DNA of 64,000 nucleotides from Pachypanchax playfairii (GCA_006937955.1 SSNP01000249.1:102215-166214); one strand, 5' to 3'. Shown: positions 34,921 to 47,810, counted from the stretch's first letter. Notes: generated by a model not told the origin, from the sequence alone. A program made the numbers and translations.

Positions 34921-35475
34921 TATCATCTGTGAAAGATGTGTGTCCTTGTATCTTTGAATAAACTTGCAAAATGAGATTCATACATATAATTTCCCTTGTA
35001 ACAATAGCTGTGTTACGTTTAACAGCACAGGAGTTCCTCAGGGATGTGTACTCAGTCTTGACTGTGCTCTCAACTTCAGTACAAACTGACTTATTGAGTT
35101 TGCTAATGACACAACTGTGGTTAGACTGAATTGGGTGAGAATTTCCACTTCCACTTTCTTTTTACCAGGGGATTACTGAGGGCATCTTTACAGCTGCATT
35201 ACATCCTGGTATGGACACTGCTGCGTGACTGATAGAGTGACTTTGCTATATGTGGTGAGAATGGATGAGGGAGTCATCACAGTCTCACTACCCTTCTCAG
35301 AGACTGTTTTCAAAAGAGGCTCCAAGCAAAACACCCTCAGCATTGTGAAAAGTTCCTCTCACCCCTTCAGTATGCTGTTTAACCTTTTTACATCACATCT
35401 GGAAGACATTCCCATCTATCAACCAGAATGTGCAACAACTTCATTCTTCAGTCAGTTTGACTGCTGAACTCTCTG
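34921..35475 (+). pseudogene. Dead non-LTR retrotransposon (LINE) reverse transcriptase fragment
   Basis: From 35021 one frame reads N-S-T-G-V-P-Q-G-C-V-L-S, the conserved RT block before the active site. After one stop comes L-I-E-F-A-N-D-T-T-V-V, where the catalytic A-D-D has become A-N-D. The sequence between this and the C-terminal part is mostly missing. The C-terminal part then reads CITSWYGHCCVTDR, IVKSSSHPFSMLFNL and TTSFFSQFDC in the same frame. These match the end of jockey/L2-like RT proteins of fish (SILTxxITxWYG, IxKDxSHPxHxLF). At least two stops, a large internal deletion and the lost Asp make it non-functional. The exact clade is not determined. Confidence 0.8.
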
Positions 35476-37787
35476 TAACACAAGAGCAGTGTAATTTTGT
35501 CTAAGTGTATCTTTTGAATGAAGAATGTTATTCTGTGCATTTTTAAAATGAGGTTTTGAGGCTCAGTTTTTACCATCACTCCCTCTGTATCTTTTAATGT
35601 CCTTTGCAAGTGAAAGATGAGAACCTGAAAATTAATAAGTTGAATAAAAACAAACAGATGTGATGAAAAAAGTCTTGAACAACCCCAGAATATTCATTTC
35701 ACCCAAATACACTGTTTAGCCAAACACACATTTGAAAAATATTCAGACTCTAGTAATCTTTAGTTTCTGCTCGAAAAGCTACTTATTTTGATCAATTTGG
35801 AGTTTATTTTGTCCCACCCCAGATTAGCAACTCCTTCCCCATGTTTCACTGTAAGTTTGAGTTTGTGTACTATTATTCTTTTTTTATGTTCTTACAGAAA
35901 TCATCTATTGCTACTACAAATCTTTAACTTTGTACTTTCAGTCAAGCGGATGCTCAATCTCAGTGAAATACTGTTTTCCTCAACCCTCCCATGTGTTTGT
36001 CCTTGCTTCCCCTCCTGAAAAGGGCTTCAGGGACTCTACTTTTCCTGTGAGAACATTACTATACTAGTTCAAACATATGGAGTTCTCTGGTCCATATATT
36101 AACATGTCCTTGGGAAGATAATAAATGTCCTAATGTGCTCATTGGCCTGTGAGAGTGTTCATGATAGAGAATTCTGCCCAATGTATCACCCTACACTTTT
36201 ATGCAGAGTGTGAGACATTCGTGAATTCTCATTGACTCTAATGTTCCAGAAGTATGTCCAAGATGTCTTTTGACCCTTTGACACAAACAACAGAAATCAT
36301 GACTTGTTTACTCATGAACTGTTTACTCATGAGTAACAAATCTATGTCCTCTGGCAGCTGTTTTGGATGTGAAAAATGACTTAGGCTTAAAATTAATACA
36401 GTAAACAATTTTGCAGTGTTGGTTCCAGATTGTCACTAAGTAAAATTAAGTTTGATGCATTTATCACAACTTTTTTTTATCTTGACGGTGTTCTGACAGC
36501 AATCTGTTGGTAGATGTATTCCTTGCAAGTTGTCTGATTAAATACCATGAAGTCTTCCTGCAAAGAGGAGCTAGAGGAGGAGGAGATACAGTATCTGATG
36601 ATCTGTGCACTGCAGTCAAACTTTAGTTTCACTGTCAAAAAGTTAAGAAAACAGTCAAGAACACAGAGGTGGACAGAGGTGGTGTTTCTGCTGTCCACTT
36701 GGACATACTGTGCCAACAGTGCATCTGCAACAGGACCAGGTCCAGTGTTGCTTTGATAAATACAAGACTGAGGTTGTGACCTGCCTCAAGTAGAAGTACA
36801 CAAGTAGAAGATTGTTAATGTCAAAAAAGAAAGAAAAAAGAAATGAGTTGGTCTTCCACAAGTAACTAAAGTTTGCTGCTTCCGGGGAAGAAACTACCCA
36901 TGGGTATTTGTGACCTTGCAGTTTAAATCAAAAGATTTCTTAATGGGAGGATGGAAGTTCAGGGATGTTGTTACAAAAAAGGTTCAGTTTAAGTCTGGTT
37001 TAGGACTGTTATATTCCAGTTATTTTATTTGTGTTCTAATTTTCCTGTTTAATTGTCTGTTTAAAATGATGTAAAGTTAGACTATTAAAAACAAAAATTA
37101 ATTTAGGAGCAGGAAAAAAGAAGAAATAACATTTTAAATCCTTTGTACAAAGTTGCATAAATGTCAAAAGTTTATAATGTACTTTTAGAATCAGATCACT
37201 CTTGCTGTTGAAAGAAAACAGTGCAGCTGCTCCTGTCACACAAAAAGCAGAAGAAAGCAACAAATACATCAACTGGAAATATGACCAGTGCTAAACTAAA
37301 TGGAGTGAAAACTACAGACAGGGTAGACAGGATGCAAGTTACACATCACTTTTACTGCTTTACCACTTCTGTAATTTGAGGACCCCGTAGCTCATCCCAG
37401 AGAACAGTGCAAACAGATGATGATATGAATAATCAGCCTGATTATGTAACACGCCAAGCAATCGGTATATGTTCTTCTAATTTTATTCAATGGATGCTCA
37501 TATACAACAAGATCGCAAAGTTTGGTTACAAAAGTTCTCAGAGTTAAGAGATCAGGTATGTCAGCACTGTTTTATTCTGTTGTATTAATAGGATATGATA
37601 TCTGTATCAACTAAATGTTAATGGGAGAATGAGGGAAGTCTGGTGGTGGGGGGTTAAATAGTGTCAACTTGTGTTTACCTTTAAAATTATGTTTTTTTTT
37701 TATTATTTTCTATATATAATGTTTTTCTGCTGCACTCTGGTAGAAAGCATTTCCCTCCCTGATTATTGTTGTTGTACATGGTCCCTG
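35476..37787. other. Unassigned AT-rich region
   Basis: No gene or confident repeat. 'ccccatgtttcactgta' at about 35838 faintly recalls a Tc1 transposase segment, but nothing around it supports this. Confidence 0.4.
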
Positions 37788-38090
37788 TTAAAGTTATAAT
37801 TGGTATTCCTGTTCAGAAACACTTTTTTTTTATACTGGGTGAAAAGGTCCTTCCATACTGAGACTAGTCAATACATTGTGTATTCATAAAAAGGAGCGAA
37901 AAAAATCAGACCTCTCTGAGACTTGCAAGCCTACAATAACTCTGACCAACCACGGTCATCTGCACCGGATGGCAGTGATTGGTCATTTCCAGGAAGAGGA
38001 GAGGAACCAATCAGATACCTTGCCTGCACCCCTTCTATCACGCCCTCTCGCTCCTCGCTACTTGTCACGGCTCGCCCCGCTAAACTGCCA

Positions 38091-38220
38091 AAAAAAAGAA
38101 AGTCAGAGGCAGAAAAAGCTGCTACGAGAAAAGCTCTGGATAAAACGAGAGGACAAACGAGAGTCAACATTGGTAAAGCTGAGTACCCTGCTGAGTTCTG
38201 CCGGCAGATGCGAGTTCCAA
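38091..38220 (+). pseudogene. Coding-like basic segment in the TTAA element
   Basis: The frame reads KKRKSEAEKAATRK, then DKTRGQTRVNIGKA. It shares with the frame at 19178 the pattern basic stretch, R-x-QTR-x-x-IG-x-A. The frame is open from about 37923 to the poly-G gap but has no upstream ATG. After IGKA it departs from the RWRE pattern. It is probably a relic of the same carried domain. I assign no function. Confidence 0.4.
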
Positions 38221-38237
38221 GTTTGGGGGGGGGGGGG

Positions 38238-38247
38238 NNNNNNNNNN
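38238..38247. other. Scaffold gap of 10 N inside a G homopolymer
   Basis: Thirteen Gs precede the gap and thirteen follow it. The true length of the G run is unknown. Runs like this form G-quadruplexes and commonly stop sequencing. Confidence 0.98.
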
Positions 38248-38361
38248 GGGGGGGGGGGGGCGCGGCTTGAAGCAAGTCCATGGTGGGAAGGGGGAGGGGT
38301 TTAGAGGAGCTGCTAGTTTTAAATCTTGCTAGCTCTCGAACATTACCAACTCCAGCTTTAA

Positions 38362-39556
38362 ATAAACTTCATCTTATCCCAGAGTGAATGTGTAATTCAT
38401 AAATGTATATTATCTACATGTGATTAAAAAAATAGTCCTACTAACATAAAGAATTATTCCATAAAATTCTAAATAAATAAATAAATCAAAAGCCTGCAGT
38501 GTTTTTGTTTTAAAGTGCTACTTGTTGGATCAGGTTGCTGATTTATGCCTCACAATCTGTCATTTGTCACCTTCTGTAAGCTGCGTACGATCCCCTTCCA
38601 CAGAGTGAGTAGTGGTTTCAGCTCTCAGGCCCAAATCCCATCTCACCACCAAGCCTGTGTTAATACAACTAGATTTGTGAGCCCCTCGCTACAAGCAACA
38701 AGCCAAAGCAAAGGGAGAGCCAGCCATCCAGATCAAATGACTCAACTCTCTGGAGTGCGATGTGCTGTCAGCATGAAGGATGCCATCCTGATTTGTTTTG
38801 ATTAGTGAGTATAAATCTGTGGGAAACAAAGCAAGGAGAGAAAAGGGAGGATTCCCTGTTTCACTCCGGTGTTCAGCTCAGCCTGACCACAGAGTTGTAT
38901 GACACGACTGATGTTGTTTTTCCTGCTCTCTTAGATCACTGACTGTCAGTCTGGAGGACATGCGAGAGATTTACAAGAACTCACTCAGTCCCTCCCTTTT
39001 TTCCCCTCCTTTCTCTTATCTTGAAAAACCCTGAACAAACTGAACCGAATCCGCCTCACATCAGAAATGACCTTCCATGCTGCCACTATCAGCTCCCAAC
39101 AAACCCATTACCAGACAAATCATCTTTGGCGATGAGAAGTCACCATTTCCTCTGCTGCCCCTCCTGGAAAGTGACAGCTAAGGTCCCAGCAGACCTCTTC
39201 TGTCCTTGTACATGAAATCCAAGGTCTGAAAGACAGAACAAACATGGTTTCATGTGCTCCATTAAAGCAGGAAAAATACAACAGCTAGAGTCAAGTTTCC
39301 CCTTCAAAAGTAAATGATTAAAGTGAGATAACAGTTCACAGAGCTGCTCATTAATGTGAATACATTTATTTGTAACCCATCAGTCTTGTCATTTAACACG
39401 AAGTTTTAATTCTATTTTTAAATGGAACTGTGCAGACCACCTAAACAGGCTCAGGCAACACTTAAAAAACAACAACAACAACAAAAAGATTCCCATAATA
39501 TTCACTGTTGCTTCATCTTGTGAAAATATCAATGACAACCTCATGGAGCTTCTGAA
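38362..39556. other. Unassigned region
   Basis: No gene or recognisable repeat. Short frames at 38545-38805 and 39021-39215 show no domain. Confidence 0.45.
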
Positions 39557-39582
39557 GAAAATAAATAAATAAATAAATAAAA
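39557..39582. repeat. (AAAT)n microsatellite
   Basis: About six AAAT units. A shorter (AAC)n run lies nearby at about 39467-39485. Confidence 0.9.
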
Positions 39583-42500
39583 CAGAGCACTGAGCTCTTC
39601 ATTGATGTCGGAGCTCCCTCCAGGATTTAACACTGTCAGCTCATTCATAATTTCTCTGCTATTTAAAGGAGTTCAATGAACAGTTTTTAACAGCTTGTGA
39701 CACATTTATCTTATTCTCAGATTCAGGTCAACTACTTTTGTTTTTTTCTTGATAATATCTGACAGAATTTCAATAAACTTGTCTAAAAAAGGAGTTTACA
39801 GTTACTTTTTCAGCATTGTGAGTTCTTAAAATTGTTTTTAGGTCATGTGTGATAGTATTAAAGTCACTTATATCAATTTATAATTTTTTTGTAATCAATG
39901 CTGGTTAAAGTAAAAGAAAAAATTATGAACTTGAACTGTTATATGACTGTTTTCCTTACATTCATGCAATCAACAAAAAAATAAACAATAAAAATCAACT
40001 TATCTCGTGAAATACTGAGTCCAAATTTCCTCTTGTGAGTCATTTTGGTTTGATTAGCCAGACAGGCTCCACTGGAAATGTTTCTGAATGTCTTCACCCA
40101 TGTTTTTAAAAGACCTATCCATTTTTAGAATAAAGTTTATTCTGGAACACCTTGTGTTTTTTATTATTTTTTTCCAGTGGCAGCTCTGTGTTTAATTAGC
40201 TTGTAACTCAAATGTCAGGTGTTAATGTGTTAACCCTACAATTCTTCCATCATCACCACCAAGACGCCCCTCAGGACACGAGACTCTTTATGCCACTGCT
40301 GCTCAGTTTATATCGAGGATCATGTCCCCATTTTCTCATCTGTGAAACTAAATCGCAACATGTCTGTGAGGGTTCACCAATTAGAGCGAGGAACTGGAAC
40401 ATCTGCCACCTAAAGCATCTGGTCTGCTGCTATAATAAGCCTCTCCATTGTGATTTTATTGGGCATGCTATTGACAGGCCACTGGTATTAGAGCCAAGAG
40501 CTACTGGTGAAGCTGCAGCTCGCTGGTCACAGACTGGGGTCGATAAAAGGCTTGAATGATGTTCAATCAACACGTGCAATTACATGAAGTCAGCTCTCTG
40601 CAGGGTGCAGCAACGAAAGAAGCTGAACTGGAGTTTTTCTAATGAATATTCATAAAAGGGTCAAGTTTTTGAAGTCAATAATTTTATTGAATTTTATGCA
40701 GCATTAATTCTTGCATTCCTAATGCACTTATTGTTTTCTTGTGTGTTCATGTGAAATGGGTCCTTAATTGTTGAATCTCAATGTGCAGCTGAAAAACATA
40801 AATTAGCCTAGAACCCACATGCTGTGATAATTATAATAATGCTGCCTGTTTAAGCCTGGATAAATCAGTTCTTACATACAGCAGATTAAGCTATATTCTA
40901 TATTCATTATGGTAAAGGTTGTAGTATCAGGTTTTCTGCTGCAAACACTTAACGAGATAATCAAAAATGTATTGTTAAAATTCCCAAACTACAGCAATGT
41001 ATTGGATATTTTGTAAAATGCAGGAAAAATGTCTTTTAAAAACAAGATTTAACAAAAGACAAGATAAAAATGTTAAATCTACAAATTATTTTTGTAGATT
41101 TGCATTTACAATTTGTAGCAAGCTGTGCCTTTTGTATAAAATAACAACAATACAGCTTACGTTCATTGATTTGTTTTTGTCCAACATCAATACGAAGACA
41201 GCACATTGTTTTCCACTGTTTGTACATCCAGTAGCTCAGACCCAATCCTCTCACCATGCAGGTCTGGAATGCAGAGTTAATGACATTTTTGCTATTTTAA
41301 TTAATCTAAACAAGCGCTCAGTTGCCACTCAGGTACATTAAATAAAATTAATACAGTTCAGAAAAAATACATGGACTGTTTTTATTAATTGTATTCATCA
41401 TTAGCAAAAAAGAGCGAAAAACCAGCAATGTTTGACCTTCGGGCTTCTATATTTATCTCTTCTCTATTTCGCACATCAGCTTGTGAAGCTCAGCTAACGA
41501 GTCTCTGATACAAAGCAGTTCACTTGTTTGTCACTGTAAATATGTCAGTTTAATAAATTACAGGAACTGCATGTAAAATTCAGGTGAAAAGGTTTTTGGC
41601 TGAGCAGTTTTGGCAGCAAAGCTACAAGCTACAATATTACTTTAAAATCGAACTTGGTAAATTGAGATTTCACATTTAAACAGTGTTTAGTACTGATGTG
41701 TTTGTTTTACAAGCTAAATTGTTACAAATACTGTATATAGTGAATTTGAATCAGAATATGAGACTTTTTATAATTCGTTCAAGTTTTGTGCAACAAATTC
41801 TCCGGGAAGTTCTGCTTTGCAGCACCTCGTTCTGGTTGTCTTGAAAAGTCGCTGAAAGGATAAACAAACAGTAAATTACTATCACATGAAGTCAGCTTTA
41901 GGTACAACATGTTCAGGAATGAGAATTAATTATGAATGGTTACAGAGTGTACATCTTTATTCTCAGCATAGAGATGAGTTTGTGCTGTCAGCGTAGCTCC
42001 GGGGGAGCGTTGGCACTAATTCAGTGAAGAAATGAAGATATCAAGTCCTGCACTGACAGTCTAAGCATCTTAAATTGACTTGGGTGGAATTACGATTTCA
42101 CATTATGGTGAAGAATACTGAGTACCAAAATCATATGGAGCTCCTGGCACTGACTTTAATATTTAGCTGCAATTTCATACCACCTTCATTCAGTATCAGC
42201 TTCTGATGGACAGTACAAACTTGTCTAATCAGACCGGTCCAAAATACACAGTGTTACTACCAAAGAGTTTTAATCAGATAGTGTTGTATTTTAAACAACT
42301 TAAAGTCAAAAAAGACTTTCAGTTTGAGTTATTTGCAATTTCTTTACACATAATGATAAAAAGATTTATTTTTTTCCCCAGAATGATGCATCTTACTGAT
42401 AGAGAGACAAAAGGATTTTGACCCAGAAGATTTTCTACAACCAGTTTTTCAGCTAACTCCAGTCTTCACAACATTTTACTTCTCTGTTAGCTTTCGCTTT

Positions 42501-42756
42501 ATATATTTCTAGTTTTATTGTTTTCCTCATGTTCTATTCTTTTTTATTAAAGCTTGTTGGATAAAGAGACTGTTTTTTAATAGTATTCAGATAAATTGCT
42601 TCTGAAATCTCAGACACTTTGGTTTCTTTGTAAACAGCAAAAAATTTTTACTTTGCAAGTGAACAAGATTTTCATCATTATATTACAGCACCATCTAAAT
42701 CTGAATATTTTAATAAAATAGTTAAACTTCCCTGATTTACTTAATACAACCTAAAG
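39583..42756. other. Unassigned region with one candidate conserved block
   Basis: No gene. The block 40300-40560 is less AT-rich, free of homopolymers, and gives no recognisable protein in any frame, so it is a weak candidate for conserved non-coding DNA. The rest is AT-rich. Confidence 0.4.
41075..41101. repeat. Short perfect hairpin, 11-bp arms
   Basis: AAATCTACAAA and its complement are separated by TTATT. It is AT-rich and may be chance. Confidence 0.8.
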
Positions 42757-43000
42757 TACTGTGCAAATGATTTAGGCGGGTATAGCAAAATGATGCTTAA
42801 TAAGATGATTTCACAAAAACAAAAATTGTTTCTTTTCATTGGGAAAATGTGAATCACATCAATATGTGCTGTGACCATCAGTTTCATTCAAAACAGTGTT
42901 GGTTGCACAAAGTCCAGGATTTTCTGGGGTCCAGATGTTAAATCATGTGCTGTGCTTTAACATACTTTGTAACCTGGTTGTTTTTTCCTTACACTGCTTA
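42757..43000 (+). mobile_element. 5' end remnant of a Tc1-like transposon
   Basis: TA is followed by 'ctgtgcaaatgatttaggc', then 'atcaatatgtgctgtgacca' and 'ttgcacaaagtccaggattt'. This order matches the 5' leader of a fish Tc1-like family whose ends read CTGTGCAAAAG (from memory). No transposase frame remains. The right boundary is approximate. Confidence 0.5.
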
Positions 43001-46000
43001 GATCTACACTAGACAAAGACTTGGTAAACTTCCAATCTCCTTCTGGTTTCCAGACTGATCTACTTTCATCATTTAATAAAATGTTTGAATTTAAATTCTA
43101 AAGAAAACCATGTAACACTATAAGCCATTGAAAGCACTGATCTCTGCAGATAAATTTAACTATAAACTTCTTTTATTTTCTCACCATGACACCTGTTCAG
43201 GTTTCAGTATTTTGGTCACAAACATTGATGGATGAGCGTGTACCCTCAGAGGTTTCCTGTCACTCTGGAAAAGGAAAGCTCTTTATCTTCTAATGACTCA
43301 GAATCCTCTGTCTTCCAGTGAGGAGGAGGAGGTGTGCAGACACCCTGGAGTAAATGACCACTCAGAGGACTGAAGACATCTTTATAAAACAGGTGTGGAT
43401 TTGGGCTTTGGTTGTGGGTGGGGGTTTGACAATGACTTCATGAAAGTAACCTTTAACAACTGAGGAAAAATATTTAATCCAGAACTGCAGTGTTTTGGAA
43501 AAAGGAGCCTGTTAGTGATAAAATATCGAGTTTGTGAGAAACACATTGGCAAAAACTATCTTAAAGGCTCAGCAGGGTCTTTAATAAAAATTCATCTGGA
43601 AATCTACTCACTTCTGAATGATGGCAAACTGAATTTTATGTGAATAATCTTGTTGAGTTCTCTGGATCATAAATTTCTGCCAGAAGAGATGGAAAGCAAA
43701 GACGACATTACTGTAAAAGCTTATTTCAACTGAACGTATCCATTATAAAAGGAACATATGAAAAGCAGGATTCTTTTCTGATAAATGCACCCCTTTCCTC
43801 TGCATATGATTTAAAGATCATTAAGTCTTTTATGATAAGCCTGTAGGGCCTGGAATAATTGCAAACAGGAAATCAATTCAGCTTGTGTAAAAATCTATAA
43901 TTAACTGTTTAGCCGTGACACAAGGGAAAGCGCTTTTCCATGTTATTACATCGCTGGACCACAGAGTGTTTAAGACTGACACCCTAAGTGGATTATTCTT
44001 TTGTTTTAAAAATGGGATTAAATATTTATAAACCATCAGATTCTAACCTGCAGTCAGACCGATCAAAGAATCAGGCAGAAATTTGTGTTGCTCCACAATT
44101 CAGCCATTGTTAATAGCTGTTTAGAACCTATTTTCAAAAATATAATTAATAGCTAGTGAAGTTTGATCAAAACCTTTATGACCCAGTTTTTTTAAAGTGA
44201 CAGTAACAGTTGCTCCTGGACAGACGCATCATAGCAATCTCTGTCTTGTTTTGACATCGTCTCATTTTCCCTGAATAAATCTGAGAAGTTCATGTTGGAT
44301 CTTATAATCAAAGAGTCGGTGTTCCACACTCACATTTCCACCAGCATTCACATGCTGTCATGCACATAGAGCAGAGATGCAGGTTAAGTGATTTGTGTCC
44401 TTCTGAGAGTGTGCAGTGTGTTGCAAACTGTCTGAGTGTTTGATTGCTCCATTGGAATGTGTCTGAAGAAACTGATTATGCTGCATCAGAGAGAAACTCA
44501 TCATAAATTATGGATGAATTTCTCTCTCGGTGATGAAATTCTGCTGAGTGATTTCAACAAGAATGACATTGTTTACCGAGTTGGAAGATCCTTGGGTGGT
44601 CCATATTGGTCTTTCAGCTTTGTAATCATTCTATAATCTGCACAACTTCAATATCACACTTTAATTATCTGTAATATAAATGCTCAGACATTGAATCTGA
44701 AGCTCTACAGTAAGTTAAAACAGTGCTGCTAAATTAAACTGTGATTAGAAACATAGTTTGTTGTTGCAGAATTGATGAAGAAAAACTATTTTTAGATGCA
44801 TTAAAAGGCCCTGACATACAACCCCCTTATATAGTAATTTACCTTAAAATGTTTTTTACAATTTATCATAGTTATTAGTTTATTGTGGGAACTGATAGCT
44901 GCTGGGGTAAAAATATGGTGAAGTATGTGCAGTGGTCAGTTTGTTTTATGGAATGATGCTGTGCTGTCAGGTAGTTTCATACATGTGACCATGTTAGTTC
45001 AGTTTATTTACTTTTTCTATCACCATCGCTCACTCGGTCGGAGCCCAAAAGAGGAAAAGAAAAAGGTTAAGCACAGTGTCTGATATTACTAATTAAATCA
45101 GCTCACATTTTTAATAAGCACTCAAATCATTTCACCATTTTGTTGGAGAGAACGTGGCCTTGGTAATAAATTAGTGTTCACTGCTTTATTTGGCAGGATA
45201 AGACTAGAATTTGCATCTGTGGCAGACATTTTGTAATCAGTATTTATCATATTAAAGATGGATAGACATCCTGTATTGTTGCTGTAGTTTTAAATCCAAT
45301 TGTTGGTGTGGTGTGTGGTGTGTGGTGTGGTGTTTGTAACGCAGGTGTATGTTTTGTGTTCGAGAGGACGCAGATGAAACACTCAACATCACACTGATAA
45401 CGAGAATTCCGCCGTTCTTGTGACGTCACTAACAGTTAACTTAAGCAGTTTTAAAGAGACCACACAGTGATCGTTACAGTTTCTTGCAGCTCACAGCGTG
45501 CAGTACTAACTTAATCAAGTGACAGAACAGATCTACTTATAAGTAACTGGTTTGGTTTTGTTAGAGATCATTGTATTAGTTGCTAGTCAGTGTTTTGCAG
45601 CTGAATTTTATTTGCATATCTGATTTAAGTCTCAGCTAATCCTTTTGTGTTTGTTCTTGTTGAAGAATCCTTCAGAATCTCCCCACCTCTGGATCATCAG
45701 TGAAACAAATCAAAATGAAATAGTGCAACTGAGTTTTTAGAATTAGTTTGCAAACAAAACCGGGGACTTAAAGGCCAAAACATTTTTAAAATACAGTAAA
45801 GAAACTTGTGGATGTAAGAAATAAGATCAAACTGGCTGGAGTCAATCTGACCCCAGACAAAGAGAAAGGTTTAATATAGTTATACAATATTTAAGAGCAT
45901 GCAAATCATGATGATGGGCTTCTCAACAATCAGCAGATCTCCACAAGAGAAGTGATTAAAGCAAGTTTCTCAATGAGGATGAAAATCAAGCAGTAACTCA

Positions 46001-46289
46001 CTGAACACAGGATCCGGCTTATCTGCTCCTTTCTTTACAGAACCCAAGTATGCATCTGTACAGCAGGTGCAGGAGTAGTGGCAAGACAATGAGGATGAGA
46101 CCAGGTAGCAGCTGAGTTGAGAAGGCATGAGCAGAAGAAGGCGTGGTGTGTTTTCCTGAATGAGAACATAATATAGTATAGAGTTTTAACTCTGAGCCCC
46201 AATGAATGCATAATCCAGAATCTGTAATCAGTTTTCTTTTTCATAAAGAATGCTGTGTATGACATCCACAAGAGCCATTCCAAACCAAA
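43001..46289. other. Unassigned region with one candidate conserved block
   Basis: No gene. The block 43781-43985 is non-repetitive with mixed composition and resembles conserved non-coding DNA in texture only. A CRE-type octamer is at 45421. A short GGTGT/GTGTG-rich stretch lies at about 45303-45340. Confidence 0.4.
45421..45428. promoter_or_regulatory. CRE-type octamer TGACGTCA
   Basis: A perfect palindromic CREB/ATF match. No associated gene is visible. Confidence 0.2.
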
Positions 46290-46540
46290 GGTAACTGGTC
46301 CGGCTCAAGTTAAAGCACTTTAAACAGGTTGAGACTCAAAAGACAGAGGACAGGTAACACAGAAACACAGTCAGAGCCGTGCCGCATGAGCTGGAAGGCT
46401 GGAATCACAAGAGAACACAGGCAATCTACCAGAGAACCGAGGCAAAAGGTGTGGTATAAATAACTGGGCTCACAGGTGCAGACAATTGGAACAATTAAGA
46501 GCTGCAGGGTGGTGCTTTCAGGTGCAGCTCTGCTCTCGCA
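46290..46540. repeat. Possible dispersed repeat fragment
   Basis: A purine-rich run of phrases such as 'acaggtgcagacaattggaa' resembles, in style and word use, the segment at 51346-51830 and common fish repeats (from memory). No boundaries or target duplications were found. Confidence 0.3.
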
Positions 46541-47807
46541 GACTCAAACTGTGACTGTGAGTGGACATATTTTGCAGCCTGAGTGCAGCAGAAAGGATTG
46601 AAGGGATGTATAAATTATTAAATCAACAATTGTCAGTAAAATGTGAGTCTGAAATAGGCTCTTCCATGTAAACACTCAAACATATTGACTGTAGTTTAAA
46701 TATATATTTGTTTGAATCTTAAATACAGTGTAGTACAGAGAATCTGGGAGTTCTAGGTTTTCTTAAACAGTGTGACTGTTTTTATCCTGTAGTAAAACTC
46801 AGTCGCTTGTTTTCATCGATCAGGTTGCACTCCCTTGCAAAGGACATTGATTCACCCAAACTTTGTTTTTCTGTCACAAATAGGGTGTTTGGACCTGGTC
46901 AACATGGATTCTCTAAAGAAGAAAATTACAAATCGGCTTACAATTAAAGTTCAGCCCAAAATATTGACATAAAGTGTCATCAGATAGTGAAAGAGCACAT
47001 AAACCATTTTTCTTTCTAATGTTAAATTCCTTCAGTCAGTTTTTGTTATTCTGCAAGAGTCTCTCAGCAGTTTATAAACCTGCATGATAAAAACATGATT
47101 CATTCCCAAAAGGAGTCAGCGCATGCAGGCAGACAAAAAGCAGTGATCTCAAGGTGACCCCACAAAGCAAAGCTGCACTAAATATTTTATAAAGTCTGCA
47201 GAACTGTCACGAAGTATTGTGTGTGTGTGTGGTGCTCACATGTCACTGTTCACATGTATGTTCTTCTGTAAGCCCAAATCCTGCACATTTAGTATTTCAC
47301 TGACAGCAATTGAGTGATTTTATTGCGCTTCTGAGGCGCTCCTGGTGGGCAGACTTTATTATCTGCTTCAGCTCTCCCTTAAAGGCTTTACTAGCTGCAG
47401 AGCTCAGAGTCCGGTGCAGCGGGTTTCATCGTCACCAGGAAAGAATTGCCTTTGGCGTTTCAAAGTGATGCATGACTTTGCTTTTTATTTCTGTCCCCAC
47501 TTTTAATCTCTGGAAATCACAGACTGTCAGTCGGCATTTACTCTCCCTCTAACTTGACTATAAAATGTCAAATCTGAAAAAAAGAATGTAATAAAAAGAT
47601 GAGTTTAATAAAAAAGAAGTTATTAGGTTTCCTGTGATCTTTGGATCTGAATCAATCATCCTGGATGGAGGTACAGATAAAAAAAATGTTTCGTTTGTGT
47701 GTTTTTGCTTCAGATTAGTTACATTTTAAAACCTTCAAATACCAAATATGTTAAAACTTTTTCTTTAAAAAAGAAGAATTTGAACTTTTCTAACCTCAGT
47801 ATGTAAC

Positions 47808-47810
<3 letters not shown>
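46541..47810. other. Unassigned region with one candidate conserved block
   Basis: No gene. The block 47290-47500 is less AT-rich and non-repetitive and is a weak candidate for conserved non-coding DNA. Confidence 0.4.

Larger units (their letters stand above)
37788..38361 (+). mobile_element. TTAA-flanked non-autonomous element with poly-G gap
   Basis: TTAA at 37788-37791 and 38358-38361. The right end 'cattaccaactccagct' is the inverted form of the left end, which has decayed to 'agttataattggtattcc'. The right end AGCTGGAGTTGGTAATG begins like that of the element at 18903 (AGCTGGAGT), so the two may be distant relatives. The interior includes a basic coding-like segment and a G homopolymer broken by an N gap. 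The length is uncertain because of the gap. Confidence 0.65.

Noticed and set aside
35820..35860. Faint similarity to a Tc1 transposase segment
   Set aside because: Only one short phrase matches, and the surrounding sequence gives no supporting order of motifs.
40212..40559. 115-codon plus-strand frame
   Set aside because: No recognisable protein. The underlying DNA is better described as a possible conserved non-coding block.
44436..44636. 66-codon frame with fairly balanced composition
   Set aside because: Too short, with no acceptor or donor signals and no family recognised.
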